Notes under the pieces: generated by a model
Databases searched by the model: none
The model's input: only the letters and a program-made list of their open reading frames with translations
Told to the model about the DNA's origin: nothing
Program-made: the position numbers and the translations under genes
Assembly (NCBI GenBank): GCA_946061355.1
Contig: CAMGRE010000060.1
Location: 1 to 11,940, forward strand
Length of the DNA stretch: 11,940 nt
Source of the DNA: an uncultured bacterium
GTDB taxonomy: Bacteria > Bacillota > Clostridia > Lachnospirales > Lachnospiraceae
Reading direction: 5' to 3'
In this document: piece by piece, positions 1 through 7,752 of the stretch
Position numbering within the stretch: the first letter of the stretch is position 1
How the letters are laid out: each line of letters begins with the position of its first letter

Positions 1-1194
1 AGGGAAGATGATTCGCTGCGGCTGAATGATACCGGCAAGGTGGCTGTGAAGAAGAGCACCAAGAAGCCGAAGCAAGCAGAAAAAATTGTCGAGGAAGAGC
101 CTGAGGATGATTATGATCCCCGGATGGAGCGCGTGACAACCATACTCGCTGTGGTTGCCGCTGTGCTGATCGGATGTATTATACTGTTTATAGCGGGCAA
201 GACGCTTGGCATTGTGGATCTGGATAAGATCAGGTCCGGCATCACCGGCGAGAAAAAAGTGGAAATCCAGATGCCCGATGTGGTCGGTATGTCACTGACG
301 CGTGCCAAGAGTACCCTGAGTGATGCAGGATTGGATTATGATGTGATCTATGAGGAGTCGTCGGAATACGAACAGGATATCGTCATGGAGAGCAATATCA
401 AAGCCGGAAGGACAGTGGAGGCCGGAACAAAGGTGAAACTTACTGTCAGCGCCGGAGCAGAAGGCGTTGCAGTGATTGATATTACCGGGAAATCCCAGGC
501 GGAAGCGACTGCCCTGCTGGAGAAGGAAGGGTTCCAGGTCAGCAAGACAGAGGTGCCGTCCGATACCGTGGAGAAGGGCAATGTTGTGAGTCAGTCACCG
601 GCGGCCGGTGAGAAGGTGCCGCGAGGTGCAACCGTGACGATCCAGATCAGTACGGGACCTGATACGAATAAGATCAGTGTGCCGAATGTTGTCGGAATGA
701 CCGAGATGGATGCCACAGTTACCTTGACGGAGGCAGGATTGCTTGTGGGTAATGTCGAGGAGGTTAATTACGAGGATGCCGCGTTTACGGGACTCGTATG
801 CTATCAGAGTTATTCTGTCGGATCTTATGTGGATGCGGGAACACCGATCGACATTAAAGTGAGTATCGGACCGGCAGACCTGACATATGGATATAATGCA
901 AACGTAGAGAGCCCGGCGCTTGAGGATCCGGCGTTTGTGGCAGGGACTCCGGTGACGGTGATTCTGTCCACTGCTGACGGCAGGGAGCTGGTGCGCACCA
1001 ACACGACATCCTTCCCGGTTGCGATGAATGTATCCGGCATCAAAGGAAATGCTATTGGCGTGATCACGTTCCAGTATACTCTGACCACCGCACCTACAAC
1101 GACGACAGATCCGGCAACAGGTGAGACGGTGACGGTACCGGGCGGCTCGGAGCCGAAGACTGTCCAGAGAGCCGTTACTTTTACACAGGAATAG
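1..1194 (+). CDS. prkC: PASTA-domain Ser/Thr protein kinase, C-terminal part (5' end outside window)
   Basis: The reading frame is open from base 1, so the window shows only the last 397 residues. What remains is a basic and then acidic juxtamembrane linker, one hydrophobic membrane span (about 133-198) and three tandem PASTA repeats (about 265-453, 463-657 and 670-870) with typical openings such as 'MPDVVGM' and 'VPNVVGM' and closings such as 'LTVSAG' and 'IQISTG'. A Thr/Pro-rich C-terminal extracytoplasmic region follows. In PrkC/Stk1/PknB kinases the cytoplasmic N-terminal kinase domain phosphorylates cell-division, cell-wall and translation proteins, while the PASTA repeats bind muropeptides or lipid II outside the cell. 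The kinase domain itself is not visible. The next gene is rsgA, as in many Firmicutes, which supports the call. The GTG at 40 is unlikely to be a true start because the frame continues upstream of it. Confidence 0.9.
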   Translation, partial: REDDSLRLNDTGKVAVKKSTKKPKQAEKIVEEEPEDDYDPRMERVTTILAVVAAVLIGCIILFIAGKTLGIVDLDKIRSGITGEKKVEIQMPDVVGMSLTRAKSTLSDAGLDYDVIYEESSEYEQDIVMESNIKAGRTVEAGTKVKLTVSAGAEGVAVIDITGKSQAEATALLEKEGFQVSKTEVPSDTVEKGNVVSQSPAAGEKVPRGATVTIQISTGPDTNKISVPNVVGMTEMDATVTLTEAGLLVGNVEEVNYEDAAFTGLVCYQSYSVGSYVDAGTPIDIKVSIGPADLTYGYNANVESPALEDPAFVAGTPVTVILSTADGRELVRTNTTSFPVAMNVSGIKGNAIGVITFQYTLTTAPTTTTDPATGETVTVPGGSEPKTVQRAVTFTQE

Positions 1195-1212
1195 ACAGAT
1201 GGCTGGTATTGC

Positions 1213-2091
1213 ATGAAGGGTAAGATAATCAAGGGAATTGCAGGATTTTATTATGTGCATACGGGTGCAGGCGGCGTCTATACCTGTAAGGCAAAAGGAA
1301 TCTTCCGCAAGGAACAGAAGAAACCGCTTGTCGGCGATGATGTGGAACTGACGGTGTTAAACGAGGCTGACAAAGAAGGAACGATCGACAAGCTGCTGCC
1401 GCGTAAGAACGAGCTGATCCGTCCGGCGGTCGCCAATGTGGATCAGGCGCTTGTGATTTTTGCGATCAAAAAGCCGCAGCCGAATCTGAATCTGCTGGAT
1501 CGCTTTTTGATCATGATGGAGCAGCAGCATGTCCCGAGCATCATCTGTTTTAATAAGCAGGATATTGCGAATGAGGAAGAGAGGATTGCGCTGGAGCGGG
1601 CGTATGCATACAGCGGCTGTCGGGTGGTCAGCGTCAGTGCCAGTCAGCAGGAGAATATTGGGGAATTGCGGGCGCTGCTCGAGGGCAAGACGACAACAGT
1701 GGCGGGGCCGAGCGGTGTGGGGAAATCTTCCCTGATCAACAGCCTGAAGCCGGATAAGTATATGGAGACAGGCGCCATCAGTGAAAAGATTGACAGAGGG
1801 AAGCATACGACCAGACACAGTGAACTGATTCGTCTGGGCGAGGACACCTATATTATGGATACGCCGGGATTCACTTCGCTGGGACTGTTTTCATTGGAAA
1901 AAGAAGAACTCCGGTATTATTATCCGGAGTTTGCCCCTTATGAGGGAAAGTGCCGTTTTCAGGGCTGTGTTCATCTCCATGAGCCGGACTGTATGGTGAA
2001 GCAGGCACTGGAACAGGAGAAAATAAGCAGGATACGATATGACAATTACTGTTTATTATATGAGGAACTGAAAGGACAGAAAAAGTATTAA
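1213..2091 (+). CDS. rsgA: Ribosome small-subunit-dependent GTPase RsgA (YloQ/YjeQ)
   Basis: This is a 292-residue, circularly permuted GTPase that acts late in 30S subunit maturation. The N-terminal OB-fold begins 'KGKIIKGIAGFYYV', typical of the family and supporting the ATG at 1213. The permuted G motifs appear in the expected order: NKQD (114-117, G4), SAS (142-144, G5), P-loop GPSGVGKSS (165-173, G1), GKHTT (196-200, G2) and DTPG (216-219, G3). A C-terminal zinc knuckle follows with Cys247, Cys252, His254 and Cys260 (CxxxxCxHxxxxxC). Length is normal for the family. It lies 18 bp after the PASTA kinase gene, and PrkC-type kinases are known to phosphorylate this GTPase in Firmicutes. No good Shine-Dalgarno sequence precedes 1213. 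A five-codon ORF at 1199-1216 with an AGGA site ends in an ATGA overlap with this start, so translation may be coupled. Confidence 0.97.
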   Translation: MKGKIIKGIAGFYYVHTGAGGVYTCKAKGIFRKEQKKPLVGDDVELTVLNEADKEGTIDKLLPRKNELIRPAVANVDQALVIFAIKKPQPNLNLLDRFLIMMEQQHVPSIICFNKQDIANEEERIALERAYAYSGCRVVSVSASQQENIGELRALLEGKTTTVAGPSGVGKSSLINSLKPDKYMETGAISEKIDRGKHTTRHSELIRLGEDTYIMDTPGFTSLGLFSLEKEELRYYYPEFAPYEGKCRFQGCVHLHEPDCMVKQALEQEKISRIRYDNYCLLYEELKGQKKY

Positions 2092-2167
2092 GGATCGTTC
2101 CATGGCACAGCGCGTGTGGTGAACCAGGGGTTGTGCACGGTGGAAAGATCAGAATGGAGAGGAAGAG

Positions 2168-3154
2168 ATGATGAAATATAGGAAAGGGATCATACCGGCA
2201 ATTCTGTCAGTGACTGTTATGGTCATGGCTGGTCTCACAGGATGCGGGGCAAAGGAAGACACAGCACAGAAAGCAGAGACAAAGAATGAGACGGAGGTTG
2301 CTGAGGAAGAACAAAGCGGAATGGATGCGTTCGTTCAGGCGCAGGCTGAGGCAGCAGCGCAGGAAGATGAAACGGAGGAAAGTGAATCATCCGATACAGC
2401 TGTGGTGGCCCCGGAGAAGCTGTTAAGACAGTATTATGATCAGGTGATTTCCCAGGAAGAGGGTGTGATGGATCTTCCGTCAGGCTATGAGGTGCTGAAT
2501 AAGGAGACGCATTTCGATAATTATACCATCGGAGAGGCATTTTTCCGGGAGACCGGTGTCTGCTATCAGGCGGTATGGGATTACGATAAGGACGAACAGG
2601 ATGAACTGCTGGTTCTTGTTCTTGACAAGGATGAGGATTATGACCGCAGCAAACTGTATGCCAGAATGTATGAGGTGATTGACGGAGAAGTTGTGCAGAC
2701 AGCAGAGCTGGAAAGTCTTTTTGGATGGATGGAGTATGATATCAGCCAGACCACGGAAGTGTTGCTCAGAGAGACAAAGGACTGGTTCTATCTGGCAGAG
2801 CAGGCGAGAGGTGCCTCCGGAATCTATGCGGACGGCGTGTGCTATGCGATCCGCGTTGCCCATTATGACGGTAATGATTTTGTGGTCGATGTGGCGAAGC
2901 AGATGCAGGGCAGTGATTTCTCGGAGACAGATGAGGAAGTTGCGGATACGGCAAGGCTTCTGAACAATGTCGGCTTTGCAAACACCGCAAAGCATCTTAC
3001 TTATGAATATTCTTTTGACAGGAAGGACGATCTGCTCAGCGTCTTTTATATGACAGCAGAGCATGACGGCAGTCTGGATACCTACTACAATACAGGTAAC
3101 ATTGCTGATGTACCGCCGTTTCTTGTAAGATTGTTTGCAGAACGGGAGGAGTAA
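2168..3154 (+). CDS. Acidic lipoprotein of unknown function
   Basis: I do not recognise the family. The 328-residue product starts with a lipoprotein signal peptide (Lys/Arg at 3-6, hydrophobic core 8-22, lipobox LTGC with Cys26), so it should be anchored on the outer face of the membrane. Residues ~28-80 form a Glu/Ala/Gln-rich low-complexity linker. A folded region of about 245 residues follows. It contains an Asp-rich stretch (DYDKDEQDELL, near residues 138-148) that resembles the calcium-binding loops of EF-hand/FG-GAP-like repeats, and many aromatic beta-strand-like segments. A good GAGAGGAAGAG Shine-Dalgarno precedes the ATG at 2168. The gene follows rsgA after 76 bp that contain an imperfect stem-loop (2098-2145) without a T-tract, so read-through from rsgA is possible. 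Composition matches the neighbouring genes. Confidence 0.75.
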   Translation: MMKYRKGIIPAILSVTVMVMAGLTGCGAKEDTAQKAETKNETEVAEEEQSGMDAFVQAQAEAAAQEDETEESESSDTAVVAPEKLLRQYYDQVISQEEGVMDLPSGYEVLNKETHFDNYTIGEAFFRETGVCYQAVWDYDKDEQDELLVLVLDKDEDYDRSKLYARMYEVIDGEVVQTAELESLFGWMEYDISQTTEVLLRETKDWFYLAEQARGASGIYADGVCYAIRVAHYDGNDFVVDVAKQMQGSDFSETDEEVADTARLLNNVGFANTAKHLTYEYSFDRKDDLLSVFYMTAEHDGSLDTYYNTGNIADVPPFLVRLFAEREE

Positions 3155-3234
3155 TCAGCAGCAATGGTGATTAGGAAATGATTTTTCCTGCAGGAGAGCA
3201 AAAAAGGTCGAGTTTTTAATTGTCGGATCATTTA

Positions 3235-3261
3235 TTCTGATTTCAGAAAGGCCGTTATAAA
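3235..3261 (+). promoter_or_regulatory. Possible promoter/operator upstream of the M28 gene
   Basis: The 142-bp gap before the peptidase gene contains a short perfect inverted repeat (TTCTGA, two bases, TCAGAA; 3235-3248), followed by a TATAAA at 3256-3261 that could be a -10 element. No convincing -35 hexamer lies at the right distance. The palindrome would fit a regulator site covering the -35 region, perhaps for the AraC-type protein encoded downstream, but this is inference from position only. Confidence 0.2.
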
Positions 3262-3296
3262 CCAAAATACGGACGGCGGGAAAGGAAGAAAAATAA

Positions 3297-4466
3297 ATGA
3301 GACAATTACTGGAACAGATCACAATTCCGAGAGCAGTTGGGACAGCAGGGAATCAGAAGGTTACCGCTCTGGTAAAAAAGCAGCTTGAGCAGAATGGGTA
3401 CGAGGTAACAAACCTTCCATTTCAGTGTATGGTATGGGAGGATGGAGAATCGTGGATAGAATGGGATAGTCGGAAGCAATCCGTTTGTGTAAGTCCGTAC
3501 TCCAAAGCGTTTGATGGAGAGGGAGTTGCACAGGCGGTGAGCAGCGTGGAGGCACTAAAGGATCTGTCCTGTGAGGAAAGTATCGTATTCCTGACAGGGG
3601 AGTTATCTGCGGAGTCTTTGCAGCCCAAGGACTATCCCTTTTATTATCCGGACGAACACAAGCGGATCATCGATCTGTTGGAAGCAAAGAAGCCGCTTGC
3701 GGTGATCGCAGTCACAGGAAAGGACGCACTGTCCGGAATGGAGCCGTTCCCGATGTTTGATGACGGCAATTTTGAGATCCCTTCCGGATATCTGTCGGTC
3801 AATGATTTTGAGGCGATCCGGGATCTGGTGATCGGGAACAGAGTGTATCTGCGCCTGGATTCGCGCTGTACAAAAGTGCAGAGCGGGCAGTTATACGCGG
3901 AAAAGAAAGCACAAAATCCCAAGGGCAAGATTGTGATTGGCGGTCATATGGACACGAAGAACCATACGGCGGGAGCGCTGGACAACGCGGCGGGTATTGT
4001 CACGCTCTTAAAGACGGCGGAGAAAGTCACGGCGGGGAATTATGATATCGGGATCGTTCCTTTTAACTCAGAGGAATACTTCGGAGCGGACGGAGAACTC
4101 GCATATCTGGGAAAGGTACAGGCGGACGGAGACAATGTCGCACTCTTTATCAATATCGATTCCGTGGGGCATATCGGATCCAAAGCGGCCGTTTCCCTGT
4201 ATAATATACCGGAAGAAATGACGGAACTGATCAACGGTATGATCGCAGAGCAGGAAGATGTGGTGATCGGAGAGCCGTGGTATGCCGGGGATCACGCAGC
4301 GTTTGCGTTCCAGGGCGTGCCGTGTATCGCAGTTACCTCGTCCGACATTTTCGCGGGAGGATTGAACGATACCCATACGATGCGCGACACGGTCGATACG
4401 GTGAATGTGAGGCTGCTTTCGAAGACAGCGTCGTTCCTCGCGGATGTGGTCGGGAAGATGAAGTAG
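3297..4466 (+). CDS. M28-family zinc metallopeptidase (aminopeptidase-like)
   Basis: The product has 389 residues and no signal peptide or membrane span, so it should be cytoplasmic. It has the co-catalytic dizinc site of peptidase clan MH, family M28: GGHMDT (His217, Asp219), ALDN (Asp229, bridging), NSEE (Glu259 general base, Glu260 ligand), IDSVGH (Asp288) and a C-terminal DTHTMRDT (His360). All metal ligands and the base are present, so it is probably active. Residues ~70-195 form an insertion between the N-terminal strands and the catalytic core, consistent with a PA-like lid domain. Family members release N-terminal amino acids or cut small peptides; the substrate cannot be read from the sequence. 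The ATG at 3297 has a GGAAAGGAAG purine stretch upstream. The AraC-type gene begins 24 bp after its stop, suggesting shared transcription. Confidence 0.9.
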   Translation: MRQLLEQITIPRAVGTAGNQKVTALVKKQLEQNGYEVTNLPFQCMVWEDGESWIEWDSRKQSVCVSPYSKAFDGEGVAQAVSSVEALKDLSCEESIVFLTGELSAESLQPKDYPFYYPDEHKRIIDLLEAKKPLAVIAVTGKDALSGMEPFPMFDDGNFEIPSGYLSVNDFEAIRDLVIGNRVYLRLDSRCTKVQSGQLYAEKKAQNPKGKIVIGGHMDTKNHTAGALDNAAGIVTLLKTAEKVTAGNYDIGIVPFNSEEYFGADGELAYLGKVQADGDNVALFINIDSVGHIGSKAAVSLYNIPEEMTELINGMIAEQEDVVIGEPWYAGDHAAFAFQGVPCIAVTSSDIFAGGLNDTHTMRDTVDTVNVRLLSKTASFLADVVGKMK

Positions 4467-4490
4467 GAATCAATTGGCAGGAGGTGTCAC

Positions 4491-5372
4491 GTGCGGGAGC
4501 AGATCGAGGCAGTACAGAGAATGCAGGACTATATTGAGGAGCATTTGTGCGAGGACATTTCCATGGCACAGCTTGCCAGGGCATCCCTTTTTTCTCCCTG
4601 GTATGCCAGGAGGATTTTTCTGGAATATGTGGGGATTTCCCCGGCGGAGTATATCCGAAAACTCCGGCTGAAGGAGTCAGTGCTGAGACTCCGGGATCAG
4701 GGCGAAAAGGTGACGGATGTGGCTCTGGAATGCGGCTTCGGGAGCGTGGACGGCTATCAGAGGGCTTTCCACAAGGAGTACGGCTGCAATCCCAAGACGT
4801 ATTCGACGAGTCCGAGACCGCTCGAACTATACATTCCCTACGGCGTGAAATTTAAGAATATGGAAAAGAGGGACAAAGAAATGAGCACGGCGAGAAAAGT
4901 GTTTGTGCAGGTGTTTGACAAGCCATCCAGAAAGGTAATTATCAAAAGAGGAGTCACCGCGACAGACTATTGGACTTACTGCCAGGAGGTCGGCTGCGAC
5001 GTGTGGGGAATCCTCACAAGCATCCGGTCAATCGCGGGAGAGCCTGTCTGTATGTGGCTTCCAAAAGAATATATCCTGCCCGGCACGAGCGAGTATGTGC
5101 AGGGCGTTGAGGTGTCTGCGGATTACGACGGGGAAATCCCGGAAGGCTTTGAAGCGCTGGATCTGCCGGCGGCAAAGTATCTGATGTTCCAGGGAGAACC
5201 CTTCGAGGAGGAGGACTTTGAGATTGCCATCGGGGAGATCTGGGATGCCGAGCAGAAGTATGATCCATCGCTGATCGGTTATCGCTGGGACGACAGTAAT
5301 CCGCGGATCCAGCTGGAGCCTGTCGGGAAGCGGGGGTATATTGAGTTCGTGGCGGTGAAGGAACTGATATAA
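4491..5372 (+). CDS. AraC-family transcriptional regulator with GyrI-like effector-binding domain
   Basis: The 293-residue product begins with an AraC/XylS DNA-binding domain (residues ~5-108). The first helix-turn-helix is near 24-45 (MAQLARASLFSPWYARRIF) and the second near 73-96, ending in the family signature 'CGFGSVDGYQRAFHKEYGCNP'. A short linker leads to a C-terminal GyrI-like/AraC_E_bind small-molecule domain (~133-293), which ends 'IEFVAVKELI' as is usual for that fold. This is the Rob/BmrR-type arrangement, in which amphipathic or cationic compounds bind the C-terminal domain and the protein activates transport or stress genes. I chose GTG 4491 because GGCAGGAGGTG lies just upstream and the HTH domain starts immediately after it. 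Only 24 bp separate it from the M28 peptidase gene, so both are probably one operon. The ligand is unknown. Confidence 0.93.
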   Translation: MREQIEAVQRMQDYIEEHLCEDISMAQLARASLFSPWYARRIFLEYVGISPAEYIRKLRLKESVLRLRDQGEKVTDVALECGFGSVDGYQRAFHKEYGCNPKTYSTSPRPLELYIPYGVKFKNMEKRDKEMSTARKVFVQVFDKPSRKVIIKRGVTATDYWTYCQEVGCDVWGILTSIRSIAGEPVCMWLPKEYILPGTSEYVQGVEVSADYDGEIPEGFEALDLPAAKYLMFQGEPFEEEDFEIAIGEIWDAEQKYDPSLIGYRWDDSNPRIQLEPVGKRGYIEFVAVKELI

Positions 5373-5394
5373 AGAGCCGGGCAAAACAAAGCGA

Positions 5395-5423
5395 TTGCAT
5401 TACTGGTTGAAATATGCTATAAC
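5395..5423 (+). promoter_or_regulatory. Sigma-A type promoter of the cobalamin operon
   Basis: A -35 TTGCAT (5395-5400) and a -10 TATAAC (5418-5423) are separated by exactly 17 bp, with a TGn extended -10 at 5415-5417. The predicted transcription start is near 5430, about 20 bases before the riboswitch P1 helix begins. This placement supports the call. Confidence 0.8.
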
Positions 5424-5445
5424 ACTGTTTGTAAAAGGAAACTGA

Positions 5446-5665
5446 ATATGTAGCAGTCAGGTGTCGGAGCAGCCTTGTATGAGGTTCGCTTCGGTGAAAA
5501 GGGAAACAGGTGCAAATCCTGTACGAACTCGTCACCGTAATCAGGGAGCAGACGCCGAGATATCACTGGGAAACTGGGAAGATGGCCGATGCGATGATCT
5601 TTAAGCCGGGAGACCTGCCTGAATGCTGTACGGAAACGATTGTTTCAAACCACGAGTAACTGGTT
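5446..5665 (+). promoter_or_regulatory. Cobalamin riboswitch aptamer with L5-L13 kissing loop
   Basis: The core elements of a class I cobalamin riboswitch are visible in order. They are the 5' strand of P1 (5450-5461), the GGGAAACAGGTGCAAATCC segment (about 5500-5518), ACCGTAATC (5534-5542), a TCACTGGGAAACTGGGAAG region corresponding to the usual GCCACTG...GGGAAGGC (about 5564-5583), the B12 box AGCCGGGAGACCTGCC (5604-5619), and the 3' strand of P1 (5618-5631). A downstream hairpin (AACCA 5648-5652 / TGGTT 5661-5665) exposes ACGAGT (5652-5657), which is the exact reverse complement of ACTCGT (5527-5532) in L5. This is the L5-L13 tertiary kissing contact. The RNA senses a cobalamin and controls the chelatase/ABC transporter operon that follows. 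Confidence 0.95.
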
Positions 5666-5725
5666 GTACGTTATGATCTGTCAGGACAGATTCTGTCCCG
5701 TGATCCGCAGATCTGCTCAGAGTGC

Positions 5726-5762
5726 AACCCCTTTACCTGTAATCGGAAAAGGGGTTTTGTTT
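5726..5762 (+). terminator. Rho-independent terminator of the riboswitch expression platform
   Basis: AACCCCTTT (5726-5734) pairs with AAAGGGGTT (5748-5756) in a 9-bp stem, followed by a T-rich tract (5755-5762). The 5' arm can alternatively pair within an upstream antiterminator: GGTTGTAC (5662-5669) with GTGCAACC (5722-5729), 8 bp including one G-T. The antiterminator uses the same bases that form the 3' arm of the L13 hairpin. Ligand-stabilised L13 would therefore free the terminator and stop transcription when cobalamin is plentiful. Confidence 0.9.
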
Positions 5763-5854
5763 ATGTGCATTCACTCTCCGATTTGTGCGAATCGTTTCTA
5801 CAGCGCACATATTCAAAGCGAAAAGCAGCAAAGGACTGCGGAAACGAGGGAATT

Positions 5855-7738
5855 ATGAAAAAGAAAACAGCAGCATTATTTATGGCGGCTCTGGTCGGGA
5901 CATTCTGCCTGATGGGATGCGGGAACAGCAGAGCAGATGCGGACAAACTGGCAGCCGACAATGTTGCGGCGCTGATCGATGCAATCTACGTGCAGGAGAG
6001 AACAGATGAGACAGACAAGCAGTGTGCGGAGGCAAAAGCCGCGTGGGATGCGCTGACAGATGCACAGAAGGAACTTGTGGAAGGCGAGAACGCGGATCCG
6101 GATTATTTCGGAAGAGATACCGGTGACGCCTCCAAGGATGATGCGCGTAATCAGGACGGGATCGGAGAGAATGAAATCCTGGTTGTCAGCTTCGGCACTT
6201 CATTTAATGACAGCCGTGTCGCTGATATCAAGGGAATTGAGGACGCACTGCAGGAGGCTTATCCCGACTGGTCGGTGAGAAGAGCGTTCACCGCACAGAT
6301 CATTATCAACCATGTGCAGGCAAGGGACGGCGAGTGCATCGACAATATGGATCAGGCGCTGGAACGCGCTGTTTCTAATGGTGTGAAAAATCTGATCATC
6401 CAGCCGACGCATCTTATGCATGGCGCAGAGTATGACGAACTGACAGAGGCGGTTGCAGCTTATGAAGATCAGTTTGAGACGGTAAAGATTGCCGAGCCGC
6501 TGCTCGGTGAGGTAGGAAGTGATGCGACCGTGATCAATGAGGATAAGAAAGCGGTTGCACAGATCCTCACGGCCGAAGCGGTAAGCGATGCGGGCTATGA
6601 CAGTCTGGAAGCGACAGAGGAGGATGGAGTCGCATTTGTATTTATGGGACATGGCACATCCCACACTGCAAAGGTGTCATACAGCCAGATGCAGACACAG
6701 ATGAGCGATCTGGGCTATGACAATGTGTTTATCGGAACCGTAGAAGGTGAGCCGGAGGAGACCTCCTGCGAATCAGTGATCGAAGCGGTCGCACAGGCGG
6801 GTTACACCAAAGTGATCCTCCGCCCGTTGATGGTCGTTGCCGGAGACCATGCCAACAATGACATGGCAGGCGAAGAGGAGGATTCATGGATCAGCATGTT
6901 TAAGGCATCGGGCAGCTTTGACAGTGTGGAGGCACAGATCGCAGGGCTCGGCTCCATTGATGAGATTCAGCAGCTCTATGTGGCGCACACCGCGGCTGCT
7001 ATGTCCGATATGGATTCAGTCGGTGAGAAAAATGTTCCTGAGGCAGGAAAGACAAAACTGCCGGACGGCGTCTATACCGCTGATTTTGGCACAGACAGTT
7101 CCATGTTTCATGTGAGTGAAGCGTATGACGGCAAAGGGACGCTGATGGTCGAGGATGGGAAAATGACGATCCACATTTCCCTCGGATCAAAAAATATCGT
7201 GAATCTGTATCCGGGGCTTGCTGCGGACGCGCAGAAAGAGGGTGCGGATATTTTGGAGCCGACCGTGGACACGGTTACTTATAGTGACGGATTCACGGAG
7301 GAGGTCAACGGCTTTGACGTGCCTGTTCCGGCGCTGGAACAGGAGTTTGACCTAGCACTGCTCGGGAAAAAGGGCAAATGGTATGACCATAAGGTGATTG
7401 TCTCGAATCCGGTGGCGCAGGACGGGGCTTACACTGTGGAGATTACCTTTGAGGGCGGAAGCGGCAAGGCGAAGATCCTCTCTCCAGTGACAGTTACGGT
7501 AAAGGATCAGACGGCCACGGCGACCCTGCAGTGGGACAGCCCGAATTATGACTACATGGTTGTGGACGGGGAAAAATACCTGCCGGTTAACCCGGAGGGC
7601 GATTCCGTTTTTGAGATTCCCGTCATTGCCTTTGACGAGCCGTTTGACGTGATCGGTGATACGATGGCAATGAGTAAGCCGCATGAGGTGGAATATACCC
7701 TGACATTTCATTCGGACACGATGAAAGCCGTGGAATAA
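5855..7738 (+). CDS. Exported lipoprotein with CbiK-type sirohydrochlorin cobaltochelatase domain and two C-terminal beta-rich modules
   Basis: The product has 627 residues. A lipoprotein signal peptide (lipobox LMGC, Cys22) is followed by a helical region ending in 'DALTDAQKELVEG' (to about residue 77) and an acidic linker. Residues ~106-385 are a CbiK chelatase: 'ILVVSFGTSFNDSR' opens the domain, and the metal-binding triad His266 (MGHGTSH), Glu297 (VEGEP) and His332 (GDHANNDMAG) has spacing like Salmonella CbiK His145/Glu175/His207. CbiK inserts Co2+ into sirohydrochlorin in anaerobic B12 synthesis, but here the enzyme should sit outside the membrane. Two modules follow (~402-517, starting 'LPDGVYTADFGTDSSMF'; ~522-620, with 'SPNYDYM' and 'AMSKPHEVEYTLTF'); they resemble NEAT-like beta-sandwiches, which I cannot confirm. 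The gene is first in the riboswitch operon. ATG 5855 was chosen for the signal peptide and a GAGGG site; the frame is open to an upstream start at 5765. Confidence 0.88.
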   Translation: MKKKTAALFMAALVGTFCLMGCGNSRADADKLAADNVAALIDAIYVQERTDETDKQCAEAKAAWDALTDAQKELVEGENADPDYFGRDTGDASKDDARNQDGIGENEILVVSFGTSFNDSRVADIKGIEDALQEAYPDWSVRRAFTAQIIINHVQARDGECIDNMDQALERAVSNGVKNLIIQPTHLMHGAEYDELTEAVAAYEDQFETVKIAEPLLGEVGSDATVINEDKKAVAQILTAEAVSDAGYDSLEATEEDGVAFVFMGHGTSHTAKVSYSQMQTQMSDLGYDNVFIGTVEGEPEETSCESVIEAVAQAGYTKVILRPLMVVAGDHANNDMAGEEEDSWISMFKASGSFDSVEAQIAGLGSIDEIQQLYVAHTAAAMSDMDSVGEKNVPEAGKTKLPDGVYTADFGTDSSMFHVSEAYDGKGTLMVEDGKMTIHISLGSKNIVNLYPGLAADAQKEGADILEPTVDTVTYSDGFTEEVNGFDVPVPALEQEFDLALLGKKGKWYDHKVIVSNPVAQDGAYTVEITFEGGSGKAKILSPVTVTVKDQTATATLQWDSPNYDYMVVDGEKYLPVNPEGDSVFEIPVIAFDEPFDVIGDTMAMSKPHEVEYTLTFHSDTMKAVE

Positions 7739-7752
7739 AGAGGAAACTGTTG

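Noticed and set aside
595..1260. Long reverse-strand ORF (221 codons) opposite the PASTA region
   Set aside because: The product is Cys/His/Arg-rich without a recognisable domain and lies wholly opposite a well-supported gene, so it is a shadow frame.
2098..2145. Imperfect stem-loop after rsgA (TTCCA/TGGAA with inner GCACA/TGTGC) as a terminator
   Set aside because: The stem is interrupted by bulges and no T-tract follows.
3173..3189. AGGAAA/TTTCCT hairpin after the acidic lipoprotein gene as a terminator
   Set aside because: Six weak base pairs and no T-tract downstream; termination is unlikely from this alone.
5765..5854. N-terminal extension of the CbiK lipoprotein from the ATG at 5765
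   Set aside because: It would bury the signal peptide 30 residues inside the protein and starts right after the terminator T-tract; 5855 has an RBS and a proper lipoprotein signal.
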